DNA from: a virus
Direction: 5' to 3' (one strand)
Virus record (IMG/VR): IMGVR_UViG_3300026519_000061
Span: 1-25,295 of that record
DNA length: 25,295 bases
Shown: piece after piece, positions 13,938 to 22,808 of the stretch
Layout of the letters: each line of letters begins with the position of its first letter
How positions within the stretch are numbered: the first letter of the stretch is position 1
Notes under the pieces: model-generated
Told to the model about the DNA's origin: nothing
Seen by the model: the letters and a program-made list of their open reading frames with translations, nothing else
Database searches by the model: none
Position numbers and translations under genes: made by a program

Positions 13938-14359
13938 TGCTAGATTACTCACTTTGGCAAGATAGACTTGTTAGCCGGATAGGTAACAATGTTAAGAGCA
14001 TAGGTTTTGCTGATAGTATTAAATCGGTATTAGCAAATGCAGTAAAGGCAACACCTTCTCTACATGTGATACCGAAGGATGAAAGGGGTACAAATTTACA
14101 TACTACTGGTAGAAATGGGTCTCTTATAACTGCTGGGGTCGATGTGGTAATTATAGCAAGAGATAATAGTGATGCAGTTGGTGGGCAAGTGACAAAAAAC
14201 ATTAAGGCAATAGCGGATATGGTAGATAGTGCATTAATGGGATGGACTCCAAGTGATGCAAATCAGCCCATATTTTTTAGGAGTTCAAAGAGGATAGCAA
14301 TGTATAAAGGATTACTTATTTGGGCGCAAACATACGATACAAAATATTTAAAGGTATAA
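13937..14359 (+). CDS. Mu gp37-like protein (DUF1834), probable tail terminator
   Basis: A 140-residue protein in the Mu gp37/DUF1834 position. The sequence shows an alternating alpha/beta pattern (LHVIPKDERGTNLHTTGRNG, DVVIIARDNSD, IADMVDSALMGWTPSD, MYKGLLIWAQTYDTKYL) like small tail-terminator proteins. Its start shares a base with the previous stop (TAATG). It is expected to cap the tail tube at the head-proximal end. The order fits well; the function is inferred from family position. Confidence 0.75.
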   Translation: MLDYSLWQDRLVSRIGNNVKSIGFADSIKSVLANAVKATPSLHVIPKDERGTNLHTTGRNGSLITAGVDVVIIARDNSDAVGGQVTKNIKAIADMVDSALMGWTPSDANQPIFFRSSKRIAMYKGLLIWAQTYDTKYLKV

Positions 14360-14363
14360 GACA

Positions 14364-14528
14364 ATGGCTAAAGACAAAAAAACAAACAAAGAGCTACCAC
14401 CTATTGATAGTAGCAAATTAGATACTAAAAAGTTTCACTCATTTAAAAGAGACCCAGTCACTGGTGAAGTAGTAGGCATTGGAGAATCTACAAAGCCTTC
14501 GTTGACAACACAAAAAAGAGGAGCATAA
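14364..14528 (+). CDS. Small uncharacterised protein, 54 residues
   Basis: ATG 14364 to TAA 14526-14528, a Lys-rich protein (MAKDKKTNKELPPIDSSKLD, then FHSFKRDPVTGEVVGIGEST). It starts 4 nt after the gp37-like gene, and its last codons contain the AGAGGAG ribosome-binding site of the tail-tube gene. Mu has a small gene (gp38, DUF2635) near here, but similarity is not evident. The gene is real on spacing and reading-frame grounds; its role is unknown. Confidence 0.65.
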   Translation: MAKDKKTNKELPPIDSSKLDTKKFHSFKRDPVTGEVVGIGESTKPSLTTQKRGA

Positions 14529-14531
14529 ACC

Positions 14532-15482
14532 ATGGCTTTTAATAATTTCGATTCACAAACAATTCTCGCTAAAGTAGAAGTAACTGAGGGATTAGATCCA
14601 GTACCAACACCAGCTGCTAATGCTCTTGAGGTGTTTAACTGGTCGTGTAACCCATCTAGTGACACAGTGTCAAGAACACCAAACAAGAGTTTCTTTGTAA
14701 ATGATGAGGTATCGTACCCAAACAAAAAGTATGATATTAGCTTTGATATGTATTTAACTGGCGCTGGTGCGGCAGCTGTAACAGCAGGAACCCCACCACC
14801 ATATGACCCGATCATGTTGGCTTGTTCTCACGCTGGCGTTGGAACAGCAACCGTAGATTACCAATACTTACCAACATCTACAGGTTCAACGACATTAACC
14901 TTTTACTACTATCAGGGTGGTGTTTTGTACAAAGTACACGCCTGCCGTGGGAGCATCACTGATGAGATGAAGATTGGCGAAGTTAGAATGCTTAAAGTTA
15001 AAATGACTGGCGTGTATGCTTCTCCAGTTGACAGCGCGATTGGCGGGTCACCAGACTTCTCATCATTTAGAAGCCCCCTAATCGACTCAGACCCTAACTC
15101 TGTTTGTAATGTGCATGGCACCGAGGTGCATGGTAGAAGTTTAACTTTTGACCAGAACAATACAAACGAGTTTTACGAGACAACAAAATCCAAGACAATC
15201 ATCAATTCTGACCGAAAATCAAAAGCGAATTTAGTTGTAGGCTTAGAAACATTAGCATTGTTTGATGCGTATGGCCTATGGGAATCAGAAGCAGGTGGTG
15301 TAGTTTATTGGGAGACTGGAACTGTAACGGGCGACATCGTTCGATTGTCCATGCCTAATGCACAAATTGCAACGCCTAGTATCTCTGGAGGCGGTGCAAA
15401 CGTAACAGAACAAGCAATAGAGATTATCCCTCACCCAACCCCAGCAGGTTCGGATGATGAGTATGTGTACATTATTAAATAA
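14532..15482 (+). CDS. Tail tube (major tail) protein
   Basis: A 316-residue protein. N-terminal NFDSQTILAKVEVTEGLDPV and TPAANALEVFNWSCNP, then strand-rich sequence with YDISFDMYLTGAGAA and YDPIMLACSHAGVG, match major tail proteins of long-tailed phages. It forms the non-contractile tube. AGAGGAG lies at good spacing before ATG 14532. No sheath gene is present anywhere in the tail module, so the tail should be siphovirus-like rather than Mu-like contractile. It lies directly upstream of the frameshifting chaperone, the canonical order. Confidence 0.85.
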   Translation: MAFNNFDSQTILAKVEVTEGLDPVPTPAANALEVFNWSCNPSSDTVSRTPNKSFFVNDEVSYPNKKYDISFDMYLTGAGAAAVTAGTPPPYDPIMLACSHAGVGTATVDYQYLPTSTGSTTLTFYYYQGGVLYKVHACRGSITDEMKIGEVRMLKVKMTGVYASPVDSAIGGSPDFSSFRSPLIDSDPNSVCNVHGTEVHGRSLTFDQNNTNEFYETTKSKTIINSDRKSKANLVVGLETLALFDAYGLWESEAGGVVYWETGTVTGDIVRLSMPNAQIATPSISGGGANVTEQAIEIIPHPTPAGSDDEYVYIIK

Positions 15483-15499
15483 ACGACGTAGGAGTCAAA

Positions 15500-15829
15500 A
15501 TGTTAAAATTAAAAGAAAGTAATACCTTTGAAGCAAAAGTACGAGTAGTCCAACCTGTCGGCAACAAAATGGTAGCAGGTACTATGACTGTAATATTCAA
15601 TCACATTGATAAAAATAAGTCAGATGAGTACTTGCTTGAGAATGAAAACGTGGATGAATACTTAGAAGCCATTGTTGAAGATGTAAAAGATGTTGAAGTG
15701 CCAGATGGTATGGATGCCAAAGAGATGGTTCTTAGGAATGTACCTTGTAGAAACGCGATACTAGCGAAATACAGCGAGAAAATGGAAGGTATCGAGAGAA
15801 AAAACTCGAAGAGATCGCGTTATCGCTAA
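15500..15829 (+). CDS. Tail assembly chaperone, short form (gpG-like)
   Basis: A 109-residue zero-frame product located between tail tube and tape measure, where lambda gpG-type chaperones lie. It opens MLKLKESNTFEAKVRVVQPV and is acidic in the middle (ENENVDEYLEAIVEDVKDVE). GGAG precedes the ATG. A slippery heptamer seven codons before its end lets some ribosomes make a longer product. It should coat the tape-measure protein during tail assembly and is not expected in virions. Confidence 0.78.
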   Translation: MLKLKESNTFEAKVRVVQPVGNKMVAGTMTVIFNHIDKNKSDEYLLENENVDEYLEAIVEDVKDVEVPDGMDAKEMVLRNVPCRNAILAKYSEKMEGIERKNSKRSRYR

Positions 15830-16149
15830 TAAAGCCATCAAAAGTAACCCAATCATCTATTCAAGATAGAAAAAACTGGGGTGCTAGTGATGAAGATATA
15901 TCTGATTGGGTAGATTCAGTAACTACCACAATATTTCTGCTGCCTGTTAACGTATTAGCGGTAGAAATATTTAAGAGCTTAAAGATACAAGTTGAACATA
16001 CATTAGGCGGTGGGTTCTATAAAGGTTTTGACCGTGTAGAAATACTAGCAATCATGGACATATATGGGGTAACAAAAGACAAGAGAATAGATACATTAAA
16101 CAGAATTTCTATTATGGAAAAAGTGGTAGTAGATAAATTAAACAACTAG
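15500..16149 (+). CDS. Tail assembly chaperone, -1 frameshift fusion (gpGT-like)
   Basis: Joined product of about 216 residues. It follows the short form through the slippery site at 15799-15805, then continues in the -1 frame to TAG 16147-16149. The extension of 114 codons has no stop and reads like a real protein (LSLIKPSKVTQSSIQDRKNW, EDISDWVDSV, HTLGGGFYKGFDRVEILAIM). Without the shift, the 396 bases between the short form and the tape measure would be empty. The T-type domain is expected to bind the tail tube protein. The fraction of ribosomes shifting cannot be read from sequence. Confidence 0.8.
15799..15805 (+). other. Programmed -1 frameshift slippery site AAAAAAC
   Basis: The zero frame reads AGA AAA AAC, so the heptamer is exactly A AAA AAC, a strong bacterial slippery sequence. 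GGAAGG at 15784-15789, about 9 nt upstream, can act as an internal Shine-Dalgarno stimulator, as in dnaX. A tiny CTC-GAA-GAG hairpin follows at once. Confidence 0.8.
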
Positions 16150-16192
16150 GAGTCTATGAGCTGTACACCTCTTGATAACACTGACTCCTAGT
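16145..16192. repeat. Perfect 10-bp inverted repeat before the tape-measure gene
   Basis: ACTAGGAGTC (16145-16154) and GACTCCTAGT (16183-16192) are exact complements around a 28-nt loop. The left arm includes the stop of the frameshift product and a GGAG that could serve the 11-codon ORF at 16156-16191. No T run follows, so it is not a normal terminator. It may control translation into the tape-measure gene, whose own start has only a weak ribosome-binding site. Confidence 0.5.
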
Positions 16193-16224
16193 ATCACAGC
16201 AGGTAATGCGGCTCACCTAATAAT

Positions 16225-19200
16225 ATGCAAGATTTAAAAGTAGTACTACGAATAAATGCAGAAACTGGCAAAGTCAAGCTTGAAGTTAAAGAGCTTGGTA
16301 AAACTCTTGATGGTCTAGGCAACGAGGGTAAAAAGGCAGGAGACAAAGTATCACAAGGGATGAAAAAGGCCGAAGCCAGTACTAATTCAGCCAGAGAAGT
16401 TGCCAAAGGAATGCGTGATGAGCTACTTAGACTTGCATCAGTTGGTTTTGCTTTAAAAGCAGCAAAAGAAACACTTGTACTAGCGGACAACATGAAGTTG
16501 TTAGATGCCAAGATAAACCTTGTCGCAACATCTCAAGAAGCTTTCAACACAGGTCAAGAAGAAACACTAAGGATTGCCTTAGAAACTCACACAGCTATTG
16601 GTACAACAGTTGACTTATACACCCGCTTAGAAAGGTCATTAGCGGGTCAATCAGTAGCTCAACAAGATGTATTACAAATTACAGAGACAATTAATAAAGC
16701 ACTAGCAGTATCAGGTGCAACTGCTGCAGAAACATCAAGTGTAATTACTCAATTATCACAAGGACTAGCTGCAGGCGCTTTACGTGGCGAAGAATTTAAC
16801 GCTGTAAACGAGTCAGGTTCAAGAGTAATGCTTGCTTTAAAAGATTCATTAGGAGTTACTTCAGGAGAACTTCGCAAGATGGCTTTTGCAGGTGAGTTAA
16901 CCACAGATATACTAACCAAAGCTTTACTAGAACAATCATCAACCATTGCGAATGAGTTTGAAAAATTACCAGTTACTATTGATAAAGCACTAACTGATTT
17001 AAAAACACAGTTTAGTCAATATGCAAAAGGCTTAAATGAATCTGTTGACATAACAGGCAAGCTATCAGATGGCATCAGTTTACTTGCAAATAATATTGAT
17101 ACAGTTATAAAAGTTGTAACCGCAGGCGTAGCAATCAAACTACTTGCTCCAACACTCAACAGCATAGGCACATCAGCATTGGTCGGATTAACTGGTGTCA
17201 GTCGCTTTGGTATTGGACTAACCGCTGTAAATGTTAAAGCAGCATTATTGGAAAAATCCTTATTAGGCCTAAGAGGTGGAATGGCGTTACTGGGCGGACC
17301 CGCAGGAATTGCAATATTGGCAGCTTATGGAATTTATGAACTGGTTACCAATATGGATGAGTTGAGCGGATTATCAGATGAAACAGTAACAAAGATTAAT
17401 CAAATTAATAACGCACTAGAAAAGAAAACGGATTTTAGCAATATCGAGCAAGCTCAAAAACATTATAAATCTCTAAGAAATGAATTAATACAACTTGAAA
17501 CAGTTGAGTTAAGACGCGCTCAATCAAACGATGCTTTAAACTCAAGATATGGCACAACCGATGGAAACGGTGTACAATCAAGACAGCTAAAAGAACAAAT
17601 AAACGCATTAAAAGGTCGTATAACTTTAAGCGAAAAGCTAAACGAAATAGTTAGTAAATTAACTACTGCTACAGATAAATACGCAAAATCTATTAAAGAC
17701 AAAGAAATAAAAGCAATCAAAGAATCAAACGATGCAAAAAAACTAAGATTAAAACTCGAAAAAGAACACCAAAGAATACTGGATAACTCACTAAGCCTAG
17801 TTGCTCAATACGGTACAGAGCAAGAACGCATTGCAATTGTTGAGAAAGAGCGCAACGATTTAATCAAAGTTTTTAATGAACATGGTATTACGTCACAATC
17901 AGTAATAAATGCTTTAAATAAAAAATACGATGAACAAGTCGATGCCATAAAAGGTGTAAAAAAAGAAACTAAAGGTTTAAGTAAAGAAAAGGGACACTTG
18001 CTTGATATTGATAAGCAAGAGCGAGACCTCATTGAAAGTGGTTATCAAGCATATTTAGATTTAATAGATAATTTAGAAGAAGAAGAAAAGTTAATAGGAT
18101 TGACAACATTTGAACGCGAAAAAGCCATCCTTAAAAGGCAACTAGAAGCGCAAGAAATATATGCAACCAGTGAAGAACTTGAAAGATTGCTAAAACTTAG
18201 AGGAACAGAAAAAGGCTTTAGTAAAAATGATACATTTGCAAGTTTAGGTCAACAAGGACAAACATTAGGACAAATACTTAAGACCGCAGGCGAAGGTTTT
18301 AAAAATGGTCTTGAGTCATCGTTGCAGTCCATGAACATACTCCTACAAGGAGCTGAATATTTGGTTAATGTTTGGGATTCCACAGCTGGAAAGGATGATG
18401 CTGGACGTGTATTAACAACTTTGCAACAAGTATCAGCAGATGGTTATCTTGGACCCGTTGCTCAAGCAATTGCCCAAATTGCAGGCACTATTGATAACTT
18501 AGTTGGTGGCAGATTGCTTGGCACTGCTTACACACGAGAATCATCATCAATTAATTTTGATTTAGTTAATGGTGGTGGCGGAAATACAACAACTACTGAC
18601 GTAAGACAGCGGTCATTATTTCGCGGTAGACAATGGAAAACTGAGGTTGATGCACTCACAGGTGATGCACTTGATGCAATACGCAAGATATTCACACAAG
18701 TAGAAGTCCTGGCACAACAAACAGCAACAGCTGTTGGTGGCATAGCAACTGACATCATCAACGCATCATTTAGTCAACAATACGACAAAGATGGCAATCT
18801 GACATCAAGCCAATCAACTATCGATGGGCGGACTTATAATGACCCTGATTTACAGGCGTTTGCGAGCCGCGTATTTGCCGAACAAATAATAAGCGTGCTC
18901 GACACAGTATTGCCGCAAGTTGAATCACAAATACAAAATTACATTTATGACCCAGAATTTGGCGAAATAGCATTTGGCACATCAACCCAATTAGTTGGTG
19001 AAGCCACATCACTTGCAGAACAGTTCCGAGACCAAGGAGCGCAAGCATTACTTGATTTTGCACAATTTGCTGTATTGGCAGTATCAGATATACAAAATGG
19101 CAGTGAACTACTGGCAACATTGACTGGTAATCTTGCAATAGTACAAGAGTTACAAAAGCCAGGAGAACAATTAGCCGAAACTTATCAAAGGATTGCAGGA

Positions 19201-21249
19201 GCAACGGCAGTATTGACAGATGCCTATGATGTCATGGGCATAAGCACCGATGCAACGCGCGAGGAAGTTATACGGTTAGCTTCATCATTAAGCGAAATTG
19301 CGGGCGGTGTACAAGAGTTTGCAGGACTTTGGCAAACTTACTTTAGTGAATTTTACACACCAGAAGAATTACGCCTGCAATCAATAAATAATCAATCAGA
19401 ATTACTTGGGCAACAAGCGACAGCCCTAGGCATCGACCCAAGCATCACACAAGAGCAATTTAGAGAATTATTTGAGTCACAACTTGCTTTGGGGAATTTA
19501 TCTGAAGAACAGCAAGTTCAATATTTACAATTTGCTGGAACATTGTCACGAGTCAACAACTTAATAGAAGAACAAAATCAACTAGAGCGAGAAAGAGCCA
19601 CCGCATTAGCACAATCAATCGCAGAGTATAACGATTATTCAACAAGCTTAAAAAGGCAGTTAGATGACATCAATGGAGTAAATAACTCACTAAATGACAT
19701 AAGTGCAACATACCACAATAACGTTAATCAACTTAATGATTTAGCAATCGCAGCGGGTCGAGCAGGAGCAAGCACTCAAGATTTAGCCAATGCTCATGCT
19801 CTATATGTTGCACAAATACGACAAGCCACACAAGCCTTGTTTGACCAACTCTATGGTGATGAGTTAGATGCTCAAATTGCAGAACTCGAAGCAACACAAA
19901 CAACAGCAATAAACAATGTTGCCAGTGCAAGTAACAGCTTGTTTGATGGCTGGACTCGTGCGATTGATAATCTACGCGATTACACGCGCTCAAGATTAGT
20001 TGATGATTTTTCTCCGCTTGAAGCAACCGACAGACTCGCCCAAGCCCAAGCAGATTTTAATGCTGCACTAGCTGCTGCACAAGGAGGGGATCTAGGTGCC
20101 GCACAATCTCTTATTGGCTTAGCACAAACAGTCGACCAACTTAACGTAGCAGTTAATGCAAGCGGTCAAGATTACAATGACATCTATTACGCAATCCAAG
20201 ACGGGCTTAACTCTGTCAATATACCAAATGGCATATCGGACAACATCGTAACAGGTAATTTTGGTGGAAGTAGCTCCAATGCAGAACTCGAAGCACTTTA
20301 TGCTGAACGAGATGCTCGTCTTGCAGAACAAACAGCACAGCAACGATTAGAACTTGCAACTCAACTTGCAGAACACCTTAACGCCCTAGCATTAGCCGTT
20401 AATCAGCCGCTTTTCGAAGTAGCGGATCAAATCGGGCTTAACATGAACGATTTGGTGTCAGACCTTGGCGTTAATCTCGATGAACTAACAGTAGCATCGG
20501 TGCAAAACTTAGCAAATATCGCCAATCTACTTGGCGTTGAATTAACTGACTTAACAGACAACTTAAATGATGGGGTAAGTGAAGCACTTGGTGACTTAGC
20601 CAACGCACAAAGCCTGCTTAATGATGCACTAGAGGGTTCAATAACTGATTTACCACAAGAGTACACCGACTTACTCGCACCGTTATTGAGAGATGTCGAA
20701 ACCGCAGCGGATGGAACCGCTCAAGAACAAGCCTTAGCCGCGTTAGAACTCGCAACTAGCGGATTACCGATTGAGTACCGTAATGAGTTAGCGCCATATT
20801 TCGACAGCATCGACCCAACGACAGAACTACAAGAGCAGATAACAATTGCATCAAGACAAGTTGATATACTCCTAGGAATAAAAGACAACTTAGGTGCACA
20901 AAACACCGCCCAAGGTATTCCATCTTACGCGATAGGTACATCTTACGTACCCAAAGATACAATCGCGAACATTCACAAGGGCGAGATTATTATCGACCCT
21001 CAGTCATCAAACATATTAAGACGGTATGGCATTAATGCACAAGTTCAAAACAACTCAAATCCCGAAATGATTAAAGCTTTTGACAAGATGTCGCAAGAGA
21101 TACGCAGCCTTAAGTACCAACTAAGACAACTCAACGACTCAAACGATGCAATTGCTAACAACACAAGCAATATTGACGACAAGCAAGATGAGATTATCGA
21201 CTCAAACAGAGAAAAAAATATAAACAGAACAGCGTGCAGTAGCTTCTAA
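16225..21249 (+). CDS. Tape measure protein
   Basis: A 1674-residue protein, about a fifth of the window. Residues about 85-260 match the conserved N-terminal tape-measure domain (NLVATSQEAFNTGQEETLRI, DLYTRLERSL, GALRGEEFNAVNESGSRVML, LGVTSGELRKMA). A glycine-rich hydrophobic region (about 291-375) could be membrane-active. Long helical, coiled-coil-like sequence follows, Gln/Ala/Asn-rich in the last two thirds. A C-terminal motif YAIGTSYVPKD...NIHKGEIIID lies at about 1568-1592. It sets tail length and leaves with the DNA at infection. At roughly 1.5 angstrom per residue, a tail near 250 nm is expected. An in-frame stop at 16204 limits the start to 16225. Confidence 0.93.
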   Translation: MQDLKVVLRINAETGKVKLEVKELGKTLDGLGNEGKKAGDKVSQGMKKAEASTNSAREVAKGMRDELLRLASVGFALKAAKETLVLADNMKLLDAKINLVATSQEAFNTGQEETLRIALETHTAIGTTVDLYTRLERSLAGQSVAQQDVLQITETINKALAVSGATAAETSSVITQLSQGLAAGALRGEEFNAVNESGSRVMLALKDSLGVTSGELRKMAFAGELTTDILTKALLEQSSTIANEFEKLPVTIDKALTDLKTQFSQYAKGLNESVDITGKLSDGISLLANNIDTVIKVVTAGVAIKLLAPTLNSIGTSALVGLTGVSRFGIGLTAVNVKAALLEKSLLGLRGGMALLGGPAGIAILAAYGIYELVTNMDELSGLSDETVTKINQINNALEKKTDFSNIEQAQKHYKSLRNELIQLETVELRRAQSNDALNSRYGTTDGNGVQSRQLKEQINALKGRITLSEKLNEIVSKLTTATDKYAKSIKDKEIKAIKESNDAKKLRLKLEKEHQRILDNSLSLVAQYGTEQERIAIVEKERNDLIKVFNEHGITSQSVINALNKKYDEQVDAIKGVKKETKGLSKEKGHLLDIDKQERDLIESGYQAYLDLIDNLEEEEKLIGLTTFEREKAILKRQLEAQEIYATSEELERLLKLRGTEKGFSKNDTFASLGQQGQTLGQILKTAGEGFKNGLESSLQSMNILLQGAEYLVNVWDSTAGKDDAGRVLTTLQQVSADGYLGPVAQAIAQIAGTIDNLVGGRLLGTAYTRESSSINFDLVNGGGGNTTTTDVRQRSLFRGRQWKTEVDALTGDALDAIRKIFTQVEVLAQQTATAVGGIATDIINASFSQQYDKDGNLTSSQSTIDGRTYNDPDLQAFASRVFAEQIISVLDTVLPQVESQIQNYIYDPEFGEIAFGTSTQLVGEATSLAEQFRDQGAQALLDFAQFAVLAVSDIQNGSELLATLTGNLAIVQELQKPGEQLAETYQRIAGATAVLTDAYDVMGISTDATREEVIRLASSLSEIAGGVQEFAGLWQTYFSEFYTPEELRLQSINNQSELLGQQATALGIDPSITQEQFRELFESQLALGNLSEEQQVQYLQFAGTLSRVNNLIEEQNQLERERATALAQSIAEYNDYSTSLKRQLDDINGVNNSLNDISATYHNNVNQLNDLAIAAGRAGASTQDLANAHALYVAQIRQATQALFDQLYGDELDAQIAELEATQTTAINNVASASNSLFDGWTRAIDNLRDYTRSRLVDDFSPLEATDRLAQAQADFNAALAAAQGGDLGAAQSLIGLAQTVDQLNVAVNASGQDYNDIYYAIQDGLNSVNIPNGISDNIVTGNFGGSSSNAELEALYAERDARLAEQTAQQRLELATQLAEHLNALALAVNQPLFEVADQIGLNMNDLVSDLGVNLDELTVASVQNLANIANLLGVELTDLTDNLNDGVSEALGDLANAQSLLNDALEGSITDLPQEYTDLLAPLLRDVETAADGTAQEQALAALELATSGLPIEYRNELAPYFDSIDPTTELQEQITIASRQVDILLGIKDNLGAQNTAQGIPSYAIGTSYVPKDTIANIHKGEIIIDPQSSNILRRYGINAQVQNNSNPEMIKAFDKMSQEIRSLKYQLRQLNDSNDAIANNTSNIDDKQDEIIDSNREKNINRTACSSF

Positions 21250-22808
21250 TGAATAACTATATAATCACAGCAGAACACACAATTAAATCAGCTGGCAATC
21301 CTGATATTAATTATTATTTTGCTACAGGAACATACGTAACAAAATCAACTGACACACTAGCAAACACGGTGTTTCGTGGCGATATTACCAGTAAAATATC
21401 GCTTGATAAAGAAATCGGGTTTTTCGCGTGGGGAACCCAAAGCAAAACAACAATATCATCAATTAAACTAATAAACAGACCAGATAGAAAAGGTTTACCA
21501 GGCTTTTACGATGATATTCCGAGTCAATCAGTTAGAGACTCAAAAATTGTACTTAAAATAGTTAAGCAAAACGCATCTTATGACACCGCAATTAAAATTG
21601 GTGGGTTTATTGTTGATAATTACACTTATCCAAGTGATGATTTTATTGTTTATGACTTACTTGATAAAATATCGTTACTCGACAAAAATACGCAACACTT
21701 GCAATTTTCAGACTCAATACAATTTGCCAACAACAGAGGGCTAGATCAACCAATCCCAATAGGCTACGTGTACCAAGCCGACATCCCCTTAATCGACAAA
21801 AATAACGGATATTATCAAGTATCTACTGCTTATGGCAATGTTACTGATGTAATAAACCTTATAAGCAACAACACACTGAAAGAAAGAGCAGACCCATTCG
21901 TCTACGGCACAGACTACACCTATTTATTAACCATCCCGAATACTGGTGGTCTTGGGTGGGATTTAACCAATGCAACAAACAATGGTACAATCACATGCGA
22001 TTATTTGTCGCTACGATACAACGCATCTATTCAATCTAATACTTTCCAAGGCTTTGTTGGGCGATTACTTGTTGATGCAACAGGCTATCCTGCTACGGAT
22101 ATTGATTTTACATCTGCAGCACAAATTGATACTGATTTTGGTTATGGTTACGGCTACTACATAAAAACAGCAGAAAACGCAAAAGCCATACTCACCAAAT
22201 GTTGCTCGAGCCATTGCGGATTTTTCTATCAGAGCAATCAAGGGCAAATTGTCTTTGACGTGCTTAAACCACCACAGGCCACTGCAACTTTTGAAGTAAA
22301 CAGTCTAAACCTAGCAAGTGGCGTGAGCATCACACTTGATACCGCTCCTGGATTATCTGACTCAGCTGCAGCAAGAAAAAACGTGTATAAATTCAGCTAC
22401 GATGAAGTGCGCGACATCGGTGGATTAAGCGAAGAAGATAAACAAACTGCATCAAGTGAATACCAATACTATTGTCGCTCAACAGTCACAACAGCTGGCA
22501 ATGATGTATTTCACGACACATACGCACACGCACGCAATGGGTGCTACAAGCCAACACTATTGACAGAAAAAACAGATGCACAAGATTTTATCGTACAATG
22601 TGAAAACTTATACAGCGTTGAACGCAATCACTACGATATGAGTTACATAGCAGATAACTTGTTAGAGTTACTACAGCTTGAGCTTAATACAACATTCAAA
22701 CTAACACACGACAGATATTCACTCAACAGTGGAAAAAATCTAATTCTAACAAGAATGAAAATACCAAATTTATTGGCAAATAAAGCACAAATACGAGGAT
22801 GGGGATAA
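21249..22808 (+). CDS. Distal tail protein, probable baseplate/hub component
   Basis: A 519-residue protein directly after the tape measure, sharing one base with its stop (TAATG). This is the position of Dit/Tal-type distal tail proteins. It is strand-rich. Its middle has TITCDYLSLRYNASIQ, GFVGRLLVDATGYPATDIDF and a CCSSHCGFF cysteine cluster (about residue 320). The region NAKAILTKCCSSHCGFFYQS followed by GQIVFDVLKPP is reminiscent of hub proteins that adopt a base-plate fold. I do not recognise a named family with certainty. No peptidase or lysozyme motif is seen. Confidence 0.65.
   Translation: MNNYIITAEHTIKSAGNPDINYYFATGTYVTKSTDTLANTVFRGDITSKISLDKEIGFFAWGTQSKTTISSIKLINRPDRKGLPGFYDDIPSQSVRDSKIVLKIVKQNASYDTAIKIGGFIVDNYTYPSDDFIVYDLLDKISLLDKNTQHLQFSDSIQFANNRGLDQPIPIGYVYQADIPLIDKNNGYYQVSTAYGNVTDVINLISNNTLKERADPFVYGTDYTYLLTIPNTGGLGWDLTNATNNGTITCDYLSLRYNASIQSNTFQGFVGRLLVDATGYPATDIDFTSAAQIDTDFGYGYGYYIKTAENAKAILTKCCSSHCGFFYQSNQGQIVFDVLKPPQATATFEVNSLNLASGVSITLDTAPGLSDSAAARKNVYKFSYDEVRDIGGLSEEDKQTASSEYQYYCRSTVTTAGNDVFHDTYAHARNGCYKPTLLTEKTDAQDFIVQCENLYSVERNHYDMSYIADNLLELLQLELNTTFKLTHDRYSLNSGKNLILTRMKIPNLLANKAQIRGWG

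Noticed and set aside
15829-16225. A 396-base empty gap before the tape measure
   Set aside because: The -1 frame is open from the slippery site to 16149, so most of it is coding as the frameshift extension.
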